The notes under the pieces are model-generated. The model was not told the DNA's origin. It did no database searches and was given only the letters and a program-made list of their open reading frames with translations. A stretch of 64,000 nucleotides of DNA from Helopsaltes ochotensis (taxonomy: Eukaryota > Chordata > Aves > Passeriformes > Locustellidae), in contig VXBM01000275.1 of assembly GCA_013400155.1 (NCBI GenBank), positions 746,671 through 810,670 of the forward strand, in the 5' to 3' direction. Positions within the stretch are counted from its first letter, which is position 1; each line of letters starts with the position of its first letter. The position numbers were made by a program, and so were the translations under genes. Shown piece after piece: positions 8,001 to 21,869 of this stretch.

Positions 8001-10728
8001 GTCTCATCTGGTGACTGATTTACCAACGCTGTCTGGCTGCAGTGTTCCAGGCTGAGCTGGTGAGGCTTGCTTTGTGCTCTCAGACAGATGCTTACAGAGC
8101 TTTCTGAGGCCATGACAGTGTTATAAGCAAGTGTGAGCTGCAAATCTGCTTATTTAAGCACCTTTGGGAGCTGAGCTAAAAGCTGGGCTTGCCATGAGCC
8201 TTTTTCTTGAAGATCACAGTTCCAGCCCAGGGCCAGCAAGTAGGACTTCAATGTGGGGTCTTGCAGGAGAGGCTTACTGGAGGGTCCCCTCAGGTTGTGT
8301 TCACCAAAAGCTCTGATCTATGGCAGTGGAGGAAGAAAACAACATTCCAGCTCCCCCTTTCACCACCTCTGAAAGCTGCTTCTCCCATCTCTGCCTGCAG
8401 CAGTTCCTCTGTTTGCTCTAACCTTTCTCCCAGGACACAAATGATAGTGTTAGACCAAGTACACAAGCTTTCCTCATTAGTGAGGCTATTTATAGTAATG
8501 TACCATGTTTACAAGCCTCTTCCTGCCATGGTGGGACACCACAAGGTGAGGCCTGATCTCCAACATCCCCAGGAGTTCCCAGTTGTGACCACAGCACAGA
8601 CCTGGGCCCTTCAGCAGGGCCAGGCACACGGCTCCTCCCAGCTGGTCTTCAGTAACCACTGCTGGAGGGAAGGGGAAAGGGAACAAGCAACAGGACAACA
8701 CCATGGAGCTAAGAAAGAGCTCCATCCCCACGAGGCTGTCCAGGCTGGCCCTCAGGGGAGGGGCAGGGGGAAGGAGGGCTCAGGATGCAGGGACAGAGGA
8801 CAGAGGGGCCTGTGCCTGAGGCACTGCCTGAAACAGTGATGGAGAGAAGCAACTCCTAGAGAAAGCTGGTGCTTCAGCCACAAGGAAGTGTCTCTGGAAT
8901 ACTCTGAAAATTCTTCATTTTCCACATTCATATAGGGCATTTCAGTTGAATGATGACTGAGTAACACTGCTAAGTGTTGTGTGGGGTTTGTTGTTTCAGT
9001 GCTAGTATGAGGACTTCCATTGGAGCCCTTTAGAAATAGGGAGGATGAATCCTGTGACCTTTTCCTTATCTATTACAACAGTCTCATAAAGGACAGAGGT
9101 TATGTAAGATCCCATGGGAAGTCTGGTAGAGGTGTCAGGCAGAAACTGTTTACCCAAGTAATTATTTCAGATCACCTGAGTAAGGCAAGCAGGGTTTCTG
9201 TGGGATGCTGGCTTCTGCACAAGGACAAGTTTGTTTTATAAACACTGCTCTGCACCCAAATCCCACTGCAATGAGCTGGATCAGAACAGCCCTAATTATT
9301 GATGACTAGAACCAAAAGAAAGCCAGAGTAAACTTCAGATAAGTCATGATAACACTGTTAGTTATCAGCAAGTTTATGTCTTGTGTAACCAGCTAATTTC
9401 AGACAGAAGTTCTGCGGCAGATACGATTTATTTCTAACATGAGATTAGAAGCTCCTGAATGTTCACTTTTGTTACAGCTGTCTGAGTTCTTTGTTGCATC
9501 AAGGAGAAGAATATTTGTTTATGGGCTGTAATAAGAGTTGCTACACTGGGGTTCCCTGACAAATCATAATCCCCTGTCCCTCTCTGAGCTCACTTCTCAG
9601 CCTGTACAAACGTTCAAGACCGTTCCTGCTGCCCCCTGCACACCGAGGGGAGGAACTTCTCCCATTTCAGGTGCCTGACACACAACTCCATCTTAGAGCT
9701 GTGCAGCTAAGGACCACTGCCCCCTCCTGTGCGAACCCAGGTCAGCTCATGGGGAGCATTTAACAGAGCCGCGAAGGTTTCACTGATGCTCCTCTCCCCT
9801 CCTGCTTCAAAAGGCAAGCACTTCTTTGGGAAGACTATCTGCTTCCTGATGTAACAGCAATTGTAGTAAAAGTCTTGTACCAGGATAAATGCCAGGATGG
9901 AAAAATTAAACTGAAATTATATGGGGAAAAAAATCTATCAGTGTATGTATTAACAGTGCAGATTCACACCTTCTGGGGCAACTGCCCAGGAGATGTTAGG
10001 GTGTTTTGATATTATTAATTATGACCAGCTCCTTGTGGTCACTGCAGAAGGAACAAGTCCAGAAGAAAGACTTAAAATATTGCTTCATCTTAATTGCATC
10101 AGAGGAAAGGAAAAAAACCAAAAAAATTCCAAGGTCCACTGCAGATAACAGCAGTGAGAAGAGTTTGGGCAGAACTTTGATCCTGATGTGGCATGTCACA
10201 AGACTGAGGTATGTGTTTGCCCCAGTCCAGAGAGCTTCTCTGGTTTTTGTGAGGTCACTGGCAAGTAAGGAAAAGGAGCAGCTGAGAAAGTCCTCTCCCC
10301 ACCTTCCAACAGGTCTGTGACACAGCCCCAAGGCCACCTGGCCTCTGAGGGAGGTTTGAACTTGCCAGGTGGTTTCCTTTGCGCTGATCCCAAAGGTTCA
10401 GATAGTTCTGATGCTCAAGTGAGGCAGCTGCAATTAGCACGCTCTGAGTACAAGCAGGAACTAGGGGGTGGCATGGTGCTTCTGTAGCTGTACAATCAGC
10501 ACTGAATCTGGCCTGCAGTTTGCCATTCCCGTTTCTCTGACCTCAGTGCTCTCCTAGATGAATTTGATCTGCAGCGTAGAAAATCCTCTCCTGACCACTC
10601 CAGCACAACATTACAAATAAAAATCTAATTAAACAGAGTTCATCATGGCAATAATCTGAGCAACAACTGAACAGGCTCTAATGAAGCATATTCATAGCAA
10701 AAGCTTTCAATAAAGCAAGGGAAGTTTG

Positions 10729-10750
10729 AGATACATATATGTATATCTCT
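10729..10750. repeat. AT-rich near-perfect palindrome
   Basis: A 22-base inverted repeat starts GAGATA and ends TATCTC, with an alternating AT core. Only about two pairs fail. It could extrude as a small hairpin, but may simply reflect AT-rich low complexity. Confidence 0.5.
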
Positions 10751-11085
10751 GTGGGTTGATGTGGGGGAGAGTGCCTCCATCCACGTGTGTAACTCACTGC
10801 CAGGGGTTATTCTGGAGCCTGGGAAAAGCTCGGTGCTCGCACAGTGACAATACTGCACTGGAAAGGCAGCAACTGAGAGGGCATTAACCTCCCAGGGAAG
10901 GTACAAAGACCCCTTGGCATCCCCAGGTTTATTGACTGTCCACTGGATCATGAGGCATTAGAGAAGCTGAAGTGGACTGACCTGCTCACAGGTTTGTGTT
11001 TGCCGAAGAGCTGCCAGGATGGTGTTTGGCCAACACAAGTGGAAGCCCTGAACACCAGCACAGCGCAGTCACACACACACTGCAG

Positions 11086-11135
11086 TCAGACCCTGCCCAG
11101 CACAGCCCCAGGGCAGGCTCAGACCCTGCCCAGCA
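11086..11135. repeat. Short tandem duplication, 33-base period
   Basis: A 17-base block beginning TCAGACCCTGCCC occurs at 11086 and again at 11119. The intervening bases are GC-rich. Only about one and a half copies are present. Confidence 0.6.
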
Positions 11136-12269
11136 GCCTTGCCTGTGCGAGGAAGGGGCTTTGTGCAGTTCAGCTCCATCATCAGACACAGAAGGCTTAA
11201 TTTAAACAGAGCTGCTACTGTCCACAGCATGGTACAAGGGCCAGATCATGAGTCCTTCTGGCAGCAGACTGCAATAGAAATGAATTCAAGATGTCCATCT
11301 GTGTGAATGGAGAACTTCTGAAATTGCACTTTTCCTATGGGGTTCTTTGCCCAAGGAAACAAAGGCAGCACCAGCCCCCAGACTCCCCTGAACAGGAATC
11401 CTCATACATTGTCTGGGAAGACATTCTGTGCACTGTGGTGTGGTGAGAAGGGTTTCCTCTTTTTAGTATCACTTCCGTCTAGTAATTCATAAGAAATATT
11501 GTGTTGAGGGGTGGTTCTTTTAGTCTATTTTTTTCTTGAATCTATAATGGTTCTTGGCTTCAACAGCAGATATCATTAACTACTTGTTATTCAGAAACAA
11601 ACCAGTATTCTGACTAACCAATTATCCTAAATCATACTTTAAATGAAACATAACTCAGTAGCATTTATGGAAAATGTAAGGATAATAACATTTAGAATAT
11701 TTATGGAACCTGGAAATGTTTGAATTATCTTCATTTGTGCACTAGAGTAGCATCCAAGACTTTAATAAAGAAGTCTCTCTAATCCAAACAACTCCTAAGT
11801 TAAACAGACAAGAGACAAAGGAGACAAAGCTGTGAATGGAAAACATAATCCCTCACTTAGAGGTAAATAAATGAGGCACAGAAAGGGATTCTAAAGAAAA
11901 TTGTGGCCAACCTCAGAATCTGGTTTTCCTCCCTGATGTGGTCAGAAAGACCCTTTGGCACAGGCTACCACGCTTTTCAAACAAATGGTAAATGTAAATA
12001 CAGTTCCTTATGGTCAGTCTGCAGGGCCTGCTCCAGAGGCTTTCCTTCATTCAGCACAGATGCAGTTCTGCTGCTGCCTTGATTTTCTCTGCACTTTCAA
12101 GCTCTGGTTTCCAGAGCGAAGTGGCCTGAGCTGAATCCCTCTTAAAGCAAGAGAAACAAAATTCTGTTGTATTTCTGGAGGAATGTTTGAGAACAAGATG
12201 TCTAGTTAGCTCTGTACCACAGTCCAGGGGTACCAAGGCACCACATTATTTTGAAGGCCACATGCCCTT

Positions 12270-12740
12270 ACAGACTCAGCACCCCTGGTGCCCGGGGAGC
12301 GAGGTGGCAACCCCGCACCAGCCCTGACCCTGTGGGCGTCCTGACGAGTTTTCTCTGTGCCGAATGACTCGGCTGTGCCCTGTGCAGCTCCTCCTGGAGA
12401 GTTGGGCTTGGTTTGGCTTGTCGCTGTGTCCGAACAGAGAGGCCTGGGAGGGCAGGAAGGGAAGGAACCCCAAACCCCTTCCCCAACCCCCAAATCCTTC
12501 CCCGACCCCAAATCCCGGGGAAGGGCTCCGGGCTCGCGGGCACCTGCCGGCTCTGTGGCGCCCTCTGCGGGCCGCGCGGGCTCCGCACACCTGGGCGCGC
12601 ATCCCGCCCCGGGCCCGATCCCGATCCCCATCCCGAGCCTCATCCCGGTCCCAGCAGCTCCCAGCTCCTGGCAGGGGGCTCTGGCGCTCACCGCTGGCTC
12701 TGCACGAAGGCAGACTGGAGGCCAGGGTGGAGAAAAGCGG
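12270..12740. promoter_or_regulatory. Orphan CpG-rich islet
   Basis: GC content and CpG density rise abruptly compared with both flanks. The core at 12500-12680 contains repeated GATCCC/CATCCC-type units. Overlapping long open frames on both strands follow from the GC-richness and look non-coding. It could be an unannotated promoter or enhancer, or a decayed GC-rich repeat. No transcript can be assigned. Confidence 0.4.
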
Positions 12741-15700
12741 CTCTTCCGCCTGCAATATCCTACCACGGGAGTGTTTGCAGGCAGTTTGGCCTGGGTTTGC
12801 AGGGGAAATTCCTGCAGCACCTCCACTCTGCATCGTATCGGTCCCTTGCTTCCTGCTGCAGGTCCAATTTGTCAGCTTTAGAGATGGGATGGGATTTTAT
12901 GTAGGAGCTGCTTGTGCACACTGCAAACAACGGCACTGAGCATGAAGGAGTTCTGCCAAGGCTGGGAGACAAACCTCGGACTTCTTTTGTTTCTCCTGCT
13001 TTAAGAAGGAAAGAGCCAATGCATGAAACACAAGGAGTGCCAGAAAACCAAATAAATGTAAGCCTTTGATGCTTTGTTCCCTGAACACACACCTCTGTCA
13101 GCTCTTTAGTCTCTCATCCCTTCAGAGGCTAAAGGTCAGAGGGGGCCCCTGTGAACTGCTGCCCCGGGAGAGGAAGAGGAAGGAAATGACAAATTAGCTC
13201 AGCTTTCTAGGCCTGTCTTGACACACTTGTGAGTCACCAGAGCGTGACGGCAGTGGCTGCAGACTGGCATCTATCAAGACTTGGTTTCCTCTTCTGAAGC
13301 TCACGTGACATCTGCAGCCGTGTTTCCCTGGGCCTGTGAACTATCTTGCAGCTCCTTGGTGGGGCTGCACTGCAGAGTCCTTTTGCTGGGAAATGGCAGC
13401 AGAGTTCCAGCTAAAGCTGCTTATTTTCATCACTTCTGGGAAGATCAGACTGGCTCCTGGCTTAAGGATGAGTGGAAAAATCCTTTTCCAACAAGTAATG
13501 AGGAATTACTTTCTGAAATTGTCTCAAACACAATGAAGCCACCAGTCACCACTTCACTGAACCTTCCAGCTTCATAATAAGTTTGTCACACATAGATGAC
13601 ATTTTCCTAAAGAATTGAGGTTTTGTTGCAATTTCAACATCTCGAGGGTTTGTTTTGCTCCCCATCTCCAACCCCAGCCTTGCAAATACCATCTCTCACT
13701 GCTCCAAAGCTAACAGTTCCTTTTCCAGCACAGCAGATGTGGGAAGGTTGGATTTAAGACACAGGTAACTTGATTCCACTTTCATGTCTGCAATCATCTT
13801 CCTGTTTCACATAGCCTTAACCTCGTGGTGCCTCAGTTCCCACTATCTTATGTACGACCTGTTAAATACCTGAATGTTTTTTTTTCCCCCTGGAGTCCTG
13901 AAGAATTTCCTTGTTGTTTGTTGAAGTGAAATCTGAGGATTACATGAACCCATGTAACTCCTGGCAATGGGGCTTTTAAGTAAAAACACTGCAGCACTGA
14001 CAACTCAGAACTAAATCTCCCATTCTGACACCACCCCTCCCTGGACCGCTGAGGAAACTGTCCAGTAGCTGCTGCAGGAACAATGGGTTTGTTGCTTTTC
14101 AAGGGATACCATCACTTAAGATTCTGGTATCAAACACTTCCCAGGGATGGAAAGCTACAGCTCTGGTAAGAAAGGAGGAGTAGGAAATGCTGGCAGTGTG
14201 AGAAGGCAGTGGTAGCAAGGTAGGAATGCAGGGTTTCTTCGAACACTGTCCTGATAATGCCGTGTTTCACCCCGTGGTCATCACACCCACACCTGGGACA
14301 AGGGGCCTCTTCCTTATTGACAAAGTGACCTCAGGCTCACAACATCACACCCAGAATTCATCTTTCAGAAGTCTCAAGGGAGTGCATTTGGGAGGGGCTG
14401 CACTGGGCCGTGCTCATGGTCAGGAAAGCAGCTCCAGGAATAGCAGGTAGGAAACGGTGTCCCAGCCCACACGCAACCCAAGGGCTATTCTTGGAGGAAG
14501 CCTAAACAGGAAACTTAACAGGGAGTGTTTTCAGACTTGTTTCTGTCACAGAGATGAAGACAGTTAAGTGAGCAGTGCCTGAGTTTACAGTGTCACCTGA
14601 AACACCTGAGGGTGCCAAAGAGGTTTTTTTGGTGCAGGACAGGAAAATGCAGGAGACAGAGAGGGGACTTGGGCGATGTGCATGGCATGCACTGAGAGTC
14701 AAGGGAAACAGTGCCTGAGCACCTGTGCCTTGGATGTTCTCACCTCTCTTTTACTCCTGCATGTCAGGACTCTCATGGCCTCATTAATAATACATCTAAG
14801 CATCACCTGCTCTGACACCAGGACACCTTTGGGAGGTGGAGAAATTCTGGAATACATTTGAAACACAGAGGAGCAGGGGACCTTACCCAGAGTCATACAT
14901 GGAGTCTCACACCAGAGATGTTAGCACAGCTTTGCGTGGTTCAAACTGCATTATAGAGGTGTGCATTTTCTTTAAACCCAAGGAAATGAGGCTGCCTGCG
15001 GGAAAGAGAAGGCAGCATTTTAATGATAGCCTGTTTCTAAGCAAATGTGCTGAGTATTTGGTAACCCTTAATTATTAGTTCAGAAAAAGAATGAACAAGA
15101 CTAGCTAAACTACTTAATTTACTAATAAAACATCAAGACCTATGTAAGACACTGTTGCCCTGATTTTTGCAACCTTCTGATGCGTTTCTTAGCTTTTAAA
15201 ATAAAGTCAAAATTCTCAATGTTTAAGCAGTGCTTCACTATTCTCACGCTAGTGTATCTGTAAAGATAAGGTTTGTTTTAAGAAATGGATTGTAAACATC
15301 ACGTACCTTTAGATGCAAATTGTACTGACTGACCGTCAGCTGAGCCAATTAGAGATGAGAGGTGTTCACCTTCTCATCCAATCCCTAGCATGGACCTGCA
15401 GTCTACTTAAGAAAGAAAGAATAAACAAAAACCCTCTTTTGGGTCCTTCTCCTCATCAAGTGTCCTATGTGGTCCTTGCTAAGCTAAGCAGCCCATAAGA
15501 CACTGCTCTCCTGTATTCCTTGGCCTTTTTATTGAGGCACAATAGTGGTCTCTGCCATTTTTTAAAATTACTTAGAACTTTTGTTTCTGTTCTTGTGCTC
15601 TGGACTTGCTTGCTGGGCCAGAGAGACCTGCTGTGTCTACTGGAGGTCAGTTTCTTTAAATAAAAAAGTAATCCAGATCAATGTGGGATTACAGGGCACA

Positions 15701-17890
15701 AAATCTCCTCATGGCTAAGCAGGGTCAGTGTTCTTGGATGGCAAAACTGCCCTGAAGTTTTAGTCTGCAATAAAATACCTGGCACCTCGCTGGCTGCTGT
15801 GTTCCCCTCGCAGCAACGAGCTGTCCCCAGCACTATTTGGTGTTGAACTCACCACAGCCCATGGTCCAGCCTAAGGGGTGTGCTCCACATCTCCAGGATC
15901 CAGCAGGCACAGCCAAGGGCCTGCTCAGACTGAGCTCAGGAGGAGATGCAGCCCCAGCTGCTGAGCCCTACAGAAAATCTGGGGTTTTCTTGGGTGCCAA
16001 AAGGTCAGCTGAGCACACAGGAAAATCCAACCCTGTCCCCTCGGGACCAGCACTGCCCTCACTGCTGTTTGCAGTCAACAGGGTTTCTGCTCACAGGAGC
16101 CAACTTTTGGTGTTGTGGCAAAAGGTTAGATCTTGTCTGTGTTCAAAGAAACTGTGAGGGAATTCTCACTGTGTACTCCAGGCCAAATCCAGAGTTAAGC
16201 TGAGCCAGTGACTTCCAGGGGGCAGCAAAGCTTGTTCTGAAATTGCCCCAGCACACATAATAAACACTCCCAATTTTAGGATCTCTGTTAGGATGCTTTG
16301 TCATCATAAAGCCCCTTTCCTGCATCTTATTGCTTTTCCCTATTTATTTCTATCTGCCATTAAATTATCGTTACCAAGAGGAGCTATTTGAATGGTCTAA
16401 CAGAAGTAGGAACATTTTGCTCAGACTGAGGCTCAGCAGAGGCACTGTTTAAGCAAAGTGTTCAGAACACACTTCAGGAAGAATCTTCCCATCAGGATTC
16501 CCCAGCACTGACACAGAGGGGGCTTAACTGCAGGATCCCCCGGGCTGCCACAGATCTCAAGCTCCACAGGAAAGGAGGGATGCCAAGAGTGCCTGGGGGC
16601 TCTGTCCGAAGGACAAGTATCCATTGTGCTGCTGAATGACACCTCTGCCTGCTATAAATCGACTCCTGAAGAACCCTGCATGTGCTGACAGCTGGCCACC
16701 AGCCTGAAGTGACTTCAAAGAGCTGAGCTGGGCCCAAGAGGTCCAACATCCTCTTCCTCTGAGCTCCCACAACACCTGGGTTTAAGCAGCAGCCACCCCC
16801 ACGAACTCCTTTTCCAGAGCAGAGCTGTTGTGACCTACACAACAGGGGCTCCAGACAAAGCTGTGCCAAGAACATCAAAGTCAATTTCTACTGGCAACTG
16901 AACCTTTGAGGAAAGTAGGATACTGCAATGCAGGACATTATGATTTTAAAATCACTGCATTTAAAATAGAAATAACTTCAACAACAGGAAACAAGGAAGG
17001 GGAAGACCTGAAACCTAAGTTCTCCAACAGAGACTATGTTACTGCACAGGACTCTAGTGATAAGACCCAATTCTGTAAAACAGCCACCTGAAACAGTATT
17101 TCATCAGGGATTGTTACTGCGTAGTTGAGATGGTCTGAGGTCACTCCTCACATTTCCCCCCCCCCCCCAATTCAGCTCTCGGCAGGCGTGGAAGGATAGG
17201 TACTGTTTCCTTCAGATTGCTCTCAATTACAGGAATGTATTTAATTTCATCATGCCCACAAACAGAAACCATACACTCTCACAAGCTGTGAGAGAAAGTA
17301 GATTTAACAAAGATTTGTGCAGTGAGTCTGTTAAGAATTTATACACTTGTCTGCTGTTTTATAACACACACAAGGATGGGTTTTAAATGTTTTGGGGCAA
17401 GAATAATTTTCTTATTCTGGATCTGTCCCTAAATATTGCTTAGTGATTCAAACAGTGGGGAGGCAGACCATGACTGAGGTTCCCATGGCAGAGCCATGAA
17501 TAAATGCATAGCACAATGAAGAGCAGAATAGTTACGTTCATAAATGATGGGTCCAAGGAGATGCAAGAGACTTGTGTAAGCAGGACTCAATGTGAGGAGA
17601 GCATCTTGCATTTGCTCCCACTCTGAGTGTTCCTTGAACACAAAACAGCCCCTGGACACAAGGGGCAAGAGGACAGGGAGCACGAGGGGCTGGGTCTCAG
17701 CTGGTTATGCTGCTGTTATTCGACAGGGCTGCTCTTGATTTATGTGCCTCAAAAGCATGAGGTCCCTTATCTGTGCTGCCCGTGGCTCAGCTGAAGAGCA
17801 GAAGGATCTGTCTCTAGGTTCCTTTACAGAAATCAAATCCGTGGCCGCACCACTCCCTCTCTCGCAGGCAGACCGGGAGAACACCAGCGT
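12741..17890. other. Intergenic, no gene recognised
   Basis: Ordinary composition. A 13-base C run sits at 17156-17168. Open frames are short and overlapping on both strands, none resembling a protein I know. A few stretches recall ancient SINE cores, for example near 14860-14900, but too weakly to call. Confidence 0.7.
17156..17168. repeat. Poly-C run
   Basis: Thirteen consecutive C bases. Such runs are prone to length errors in sequencing and to replication slippage. Confidence 0.9.
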
Positions 17891-17894
17891 GTGA

Positions 17895-17924
17895 AGTTAA
17901 TCTAACGAGAGTTAATCTAACGAG
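17895..17924. repeat. Perfect 15-bp tandem duplication with GTTAAT motif
   Basis: AGTTAATCTAACGAG occurs twice in direct succession (17895-17909 and 17910-17924). GTTAAT is an HNF1/homeodomain-type half-site, so the duplication doubles a possible binding site. It lies at the left edge of a CpG-rich islet. Confidence 0.85.
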
Positions 17925-17929
17925 AGCAG

Positions 17930-18270
17930 CTGTCTCCGGCAGGATTACCGATTTCCATGGCCTGCGATGCTCTGCAGTCCCCGCAGGAGCCCCGGCCCCG
18001 ATCCCCGGCCCGGCCCGGCCCAGCGGCTGCAGAGGGCACCAGAGCGCCGGGCAGGTGCCGCTGCGAGGGGACAAGGGACAGCCCAGCGCCGGGCAGAGAG
18101 CAGCCTGGGGACCACCAGGCCTGGACGGGTACCCCGGGCCTGCCACGGGGAGCCCCCGGTGCTGTTACGAAACGCTGCTCCAGCCTCAGGCCCATCTGGC
18201 AGCGCTGTGCTGCGGTACCGGAGCCCGTGCCGCTGTGCCAGGAGGAGAGCAGGGATTTACAGCCCCGGGG
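17930..18270. promoter_or_regulatory. Orphan CpG-rich islet
   Basis: This block is much richer in CpG and GC than its flanks, with repeated CCGGCCC-type motifs around 17990-18030. Open frames in several registers on both strands are a by-product of composition. No gene is known to me between WSB1 and KSR1 that would use this as a promoter, so a distal regulatory element or unannotated transcript start is possible. Confidence 0.4.
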
Positions 18271-21200
18271 GACCGCCTGCATCTGGGTACTGGCCGCAGG
18301 CCAGAACAAGGAGCAATAAACACATTGGCCCAACCCGCTCCGTTTCTTACTTAATTTCCCGGACTGGGAGAAAATGCAGAATTGCACAATGTTCCTGGGC
18401 AGCTGTTTTTTTCCCTCTTGTGTCACCTCAAGGCACAGGGGATGTCACTAAAAGTGCCATAAAATGCCGAGTTTCAGGTGTGACCGTATCCTTTAGCTTC
18501 TGACAAATTCAGTGAGTCTGTCCCTCCCTGGCTCACTGGAGGATGCTCTGTATGTAATAGGGGGAGAATGGCATAAAACCCATGCCTTGGTTTGGGCAGA
18601 AACGGCATTGGTTTAGAGACAAGTCAACCGGGAGCTTTTGCAAGACTTTATGAGGCACTGGATGAGGTCCTCAGGGAACAAGAAATAAGCACTACCCTCA
18701 CATCAGTGCTCCATGTTTGCAGCCTTCACTGTGAGCTGGCATCTGTTCCGAAACTCCTGTTACAGCACAGAAGGGTTCACACTCCTTTATCCCGGTATCT
18801 TTAAACAGCCCCATTCTGTGCGAAAATCGGTGACCATTTTACTGTGATCTCCAAATGGTGAGATCTCAGCCCTGCACAACCCAAACATGTTAGTATTTCA
18901 ATTTTGTACCTGAGTTTAGCAGACACGATCATTCGTTCCCAGTGACAGAGAAGCACTGCATTTTCCCTATGACCTCATCATTGCTCTCTTCCTGACATCA
19001 CTGCAGAACACCTGAGTAACTCGATAAGCCCTCCAGGGCTGAGTTGCTGCGGTTTATTTTTTACACTTTTAAATCGGTAAGAACTCTATTGTTGCTACAG
19101 ATAAGCAGCCATTTGGGGTTATTTGAGTGCAAACTGCAGATAAGAGTGTCTCCTGAAGGCTTTTGTTGTCTCTTTTTGCCAGTGGCTTTTTGTTTCTCCT
19201 ATCTTTATGTATAAGTTCTCTGAGGTTGTTCTGTGTTGTGAGGGAAAGTACAGCGATCACATCTCCTTCCACAAGTGGTTAGGGAATCTGTACTGCCCTT
19301 GGGACTCCCAGCCTCAATTTGCAAGTCTCACTCCCATGCCGGTGCTGGCACAACCCTCCCACTGCAGTAACTCAGCCTTCCCCAGAACTCCTGCAGAGAG
19401 GGCTGAAGGCTGGGTGGGTTCTTTACTGAAAGCTTCTCTGCTAAAGGTGTCTGGGAACCAGGATTCTTCCATGAGGAAAATGGGTCCAGCCCTAAGAGAC
19501 CTGGAAAAGGCTGATTCTATGAGCTTACAGCAAGATCCACGGGAAGAGAGCCCTCCACCTTCTGGGTGCTGAAGTAAATGGATATGGAGTCTGGGATTTG
19601 GCAAAGATAAAAGGGATTCGATTTCAGTTATAAAAGTGAAATAGGACTGCAAGCTGGAGAGAAAGTTTTAGCCAGCCAGCCAGGATTGATCCAGCAGGTT
19701 CTGATTCCCAGGATTCAGCCTAGTGGCAGTCATTGCCAGTAGAATTTATCAACTGAAACATATTTTCTACAGCCCAGGTCAGGAGGATTGAATGTCTAAT
19801 CACTTGGTTTTTTTCCTCTTTGCCAAATAATTTCAATCACAAAACTGGTATGAAGAACTGACCTACAAACATTGTTTCCACGTGCAGATAAGCTTCTGTT
19901 GGATTTGCAGCACAATACTCTGCTTTTCATCTCAGTTTTTGCAGCCCTCAAGAACAGCAGGGGGGTGTCCATCCAGCACACATCTGGAGAGCCCAGGTCA
20001 GAGCCTTCTGTGACACCCTGACTGCATTCCTGTTCTTTGCTATCACAGCCCCAGGTAATAATCAGAAGGGAGTGCCCAGTCACGTGAGGGATGAGCCAGT
20101 CCAGCCTGTTTCCTGATTTTCAGGGTCAACAATTTCTTATATCATTCCACGCTTACAGAGCATTTCCCAGATGGGACAGCTGCACTCCACTTCTCGGCTC
20201 TGCCAGTAGCCCACAGCTTCAGGCAGACACTTTCCTCCCTGCCTGTCCCAGGTCCTGCAGGACTGTGAACAGCACTCATGTCTAAAGGCAAGTTTGGAGC
20301 TTGCCTACTAGGGCTTGCCTCCAAAAAGTACTCTACATAGGAGTCATCATGACAAATTACTCCTAATATAATAACCAACCCTCTCCAAAACCTTGTGAAA
20401 GAGACAGTTAGGTAAGTTCTATCGGCCCCAGTTTACAAGGAGATCACAAGATCACCTGTGGGACGTGCCCAGAGCTACATGTGGCACACAAGAAGGAGGC
20501 AGCCAGTTCTGCCTTCCTTTCCTGGTGCTGTGCTGTCCTCTCCAGAGCACACTGCCTCCAAACCCAGCCTTTGGCAGCACAGCCTCATTCTCCTCAGAAC
20601 CCTCTTTTCTCCACCTTTCTACATGGTAGATTTTGCTTCTGTAACATGCAGGAAGAGGCACCTGAGTTGCACCGGTCTCTGAGGGGCCCACCCTTGTTCC
20701 AAGTTACTGCACCACTTACTAACCCTGCCTTGCATCTTGGTGGGGCTGTCTAGGATGACCACTTCATCCTAGAAAATAGATACCCTGGGGGGAAAAAAAC
20801 TCCAAATCTAGCAGGTGTTTACTATTTCTGCATTTCCTGGTAGTATTACTATTTCTTCTTGTGGTATATTTTTTCAATTTCTATGCATGCAACTATCTCA
20901 ATCCATATACCTTAGATGCACCTGATAAAAAGAAAGGGTTAAATACAAACACTGTGTGCAGCAGATGTGCATTGGGATGACTTTGCTCAGTTATTACCCC
21001 TCTCCATTATTCACAAGTTCCTACCAGTCTGCTCTCAGCGGGGATTAAAGGAAGAAAGGAAACAAGAACCCAAGTCAGGTTTCCCTGGCAGCACAGTTTA
21101 TGTGGCTTCCTAATGTGCTGCTTTATCTGTCTAACAGAATAGCAATAGCTGCTGCAGAAGAGAAAAATAAATTATGCCTTAATTAGGCACTTCTTGGTTG

Positions 21201-21860
21201 CTTTTCTAGTGTCCTCAGGGAGGCAAGGCTGTGTCATTCTGAGTCCATCCATTTAGGAAAAAACCCATGTAGACTTAGAAGCTTGGACCCTTGGGAATAT
21301 TCTGGAAGGCACGCAAGCCCCCAGCACACCCAGCACACTGCAGTCCATGTGGGGATTTTTCACTGGCCCAAATGCAACCCTCTGTGTTCTTTTCTCAGCT
21401 CAGCTGCTAATGCATAACTTTACTTTTCCTTCCCTTCTGTAATTCCCAGTTGGTTCTCTGGGAGCAAATCTACTCTGTTTGGGAATGTCAGATTGTGCTG
21501 GCTGCAAGAGCCTGGATAACCTGACTGAGGAAACCAGCTCCAAACAAAGCATTTCTCATGAGAAAGATGTTGCTGAGAACCTTTCTTAGGTGTATAATCA
21601 GCAATGAGTTCATGCTACAGCTTGGCACTTCCATCATAAGATTATTTTCCCCAATCAAGTAGGGATTTAATTACCACTAATACCTTTACCCTTCTATGAC
21701 AACTTTGAAATAAATAAATGCTTTATTAGGGAGTCACACAAGCTGCCTCGCTGTGTGTTTTCCTACAGGCAGGCAGCACAGCATGTGGAGCAGAACTCTG
21801 TGTGCCCCAGCTCCGTGCTGGGAGCACAGCCCACCCCTACCTGCATGCCTCACGCCCTAA
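18271..21860. other. Intergenic, no gene recognised
   Basis: Ordinary composition without convincing coding signal on either strand. The stretch at 18930-19010 has several motif-like strings and could be regulatory, but I cannot support it further. Faint ancient SINE-like similarity appears near 20425-20490. Confidence 0.65.
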
Positions 21861-21869
21861 GACAGCCAC

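Larger units (their letters stand above)
8001..12260. other. Intergenic, no gene recognised
   Basis: This is the region downstream of WSB1. The open frame at 8207-8839 (210 codons) has no recognisable domain, sits in ordinary GC-moderate sequence and lacks splice context, so I do not call it. Other content: a short CA run near 11071, a 33-base-period duplication at 11086-11135, a near-palindrome at 10729-10750, and a faint SINE-like stretch near 11850-11890. No RNA gene or intact transposon is seen. Confidence 0.7.

Noticed and set aside
8207..8839. Longest uninterrupted open frame without N (210 codons) just downstream of WSB1
   Set aside because: No recognisable domain, no coding-type codon pattern, no splice context. 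It is likely a chance frame in intergenic sequence.
12206..12939. Several 160-200 codon open frames on both strands
   Set aside because: They overlap in many frames within one GC-rich block, the usual sign of compositional artefact. Residues are low-complexity Pro/Arg/Ala/Gly.
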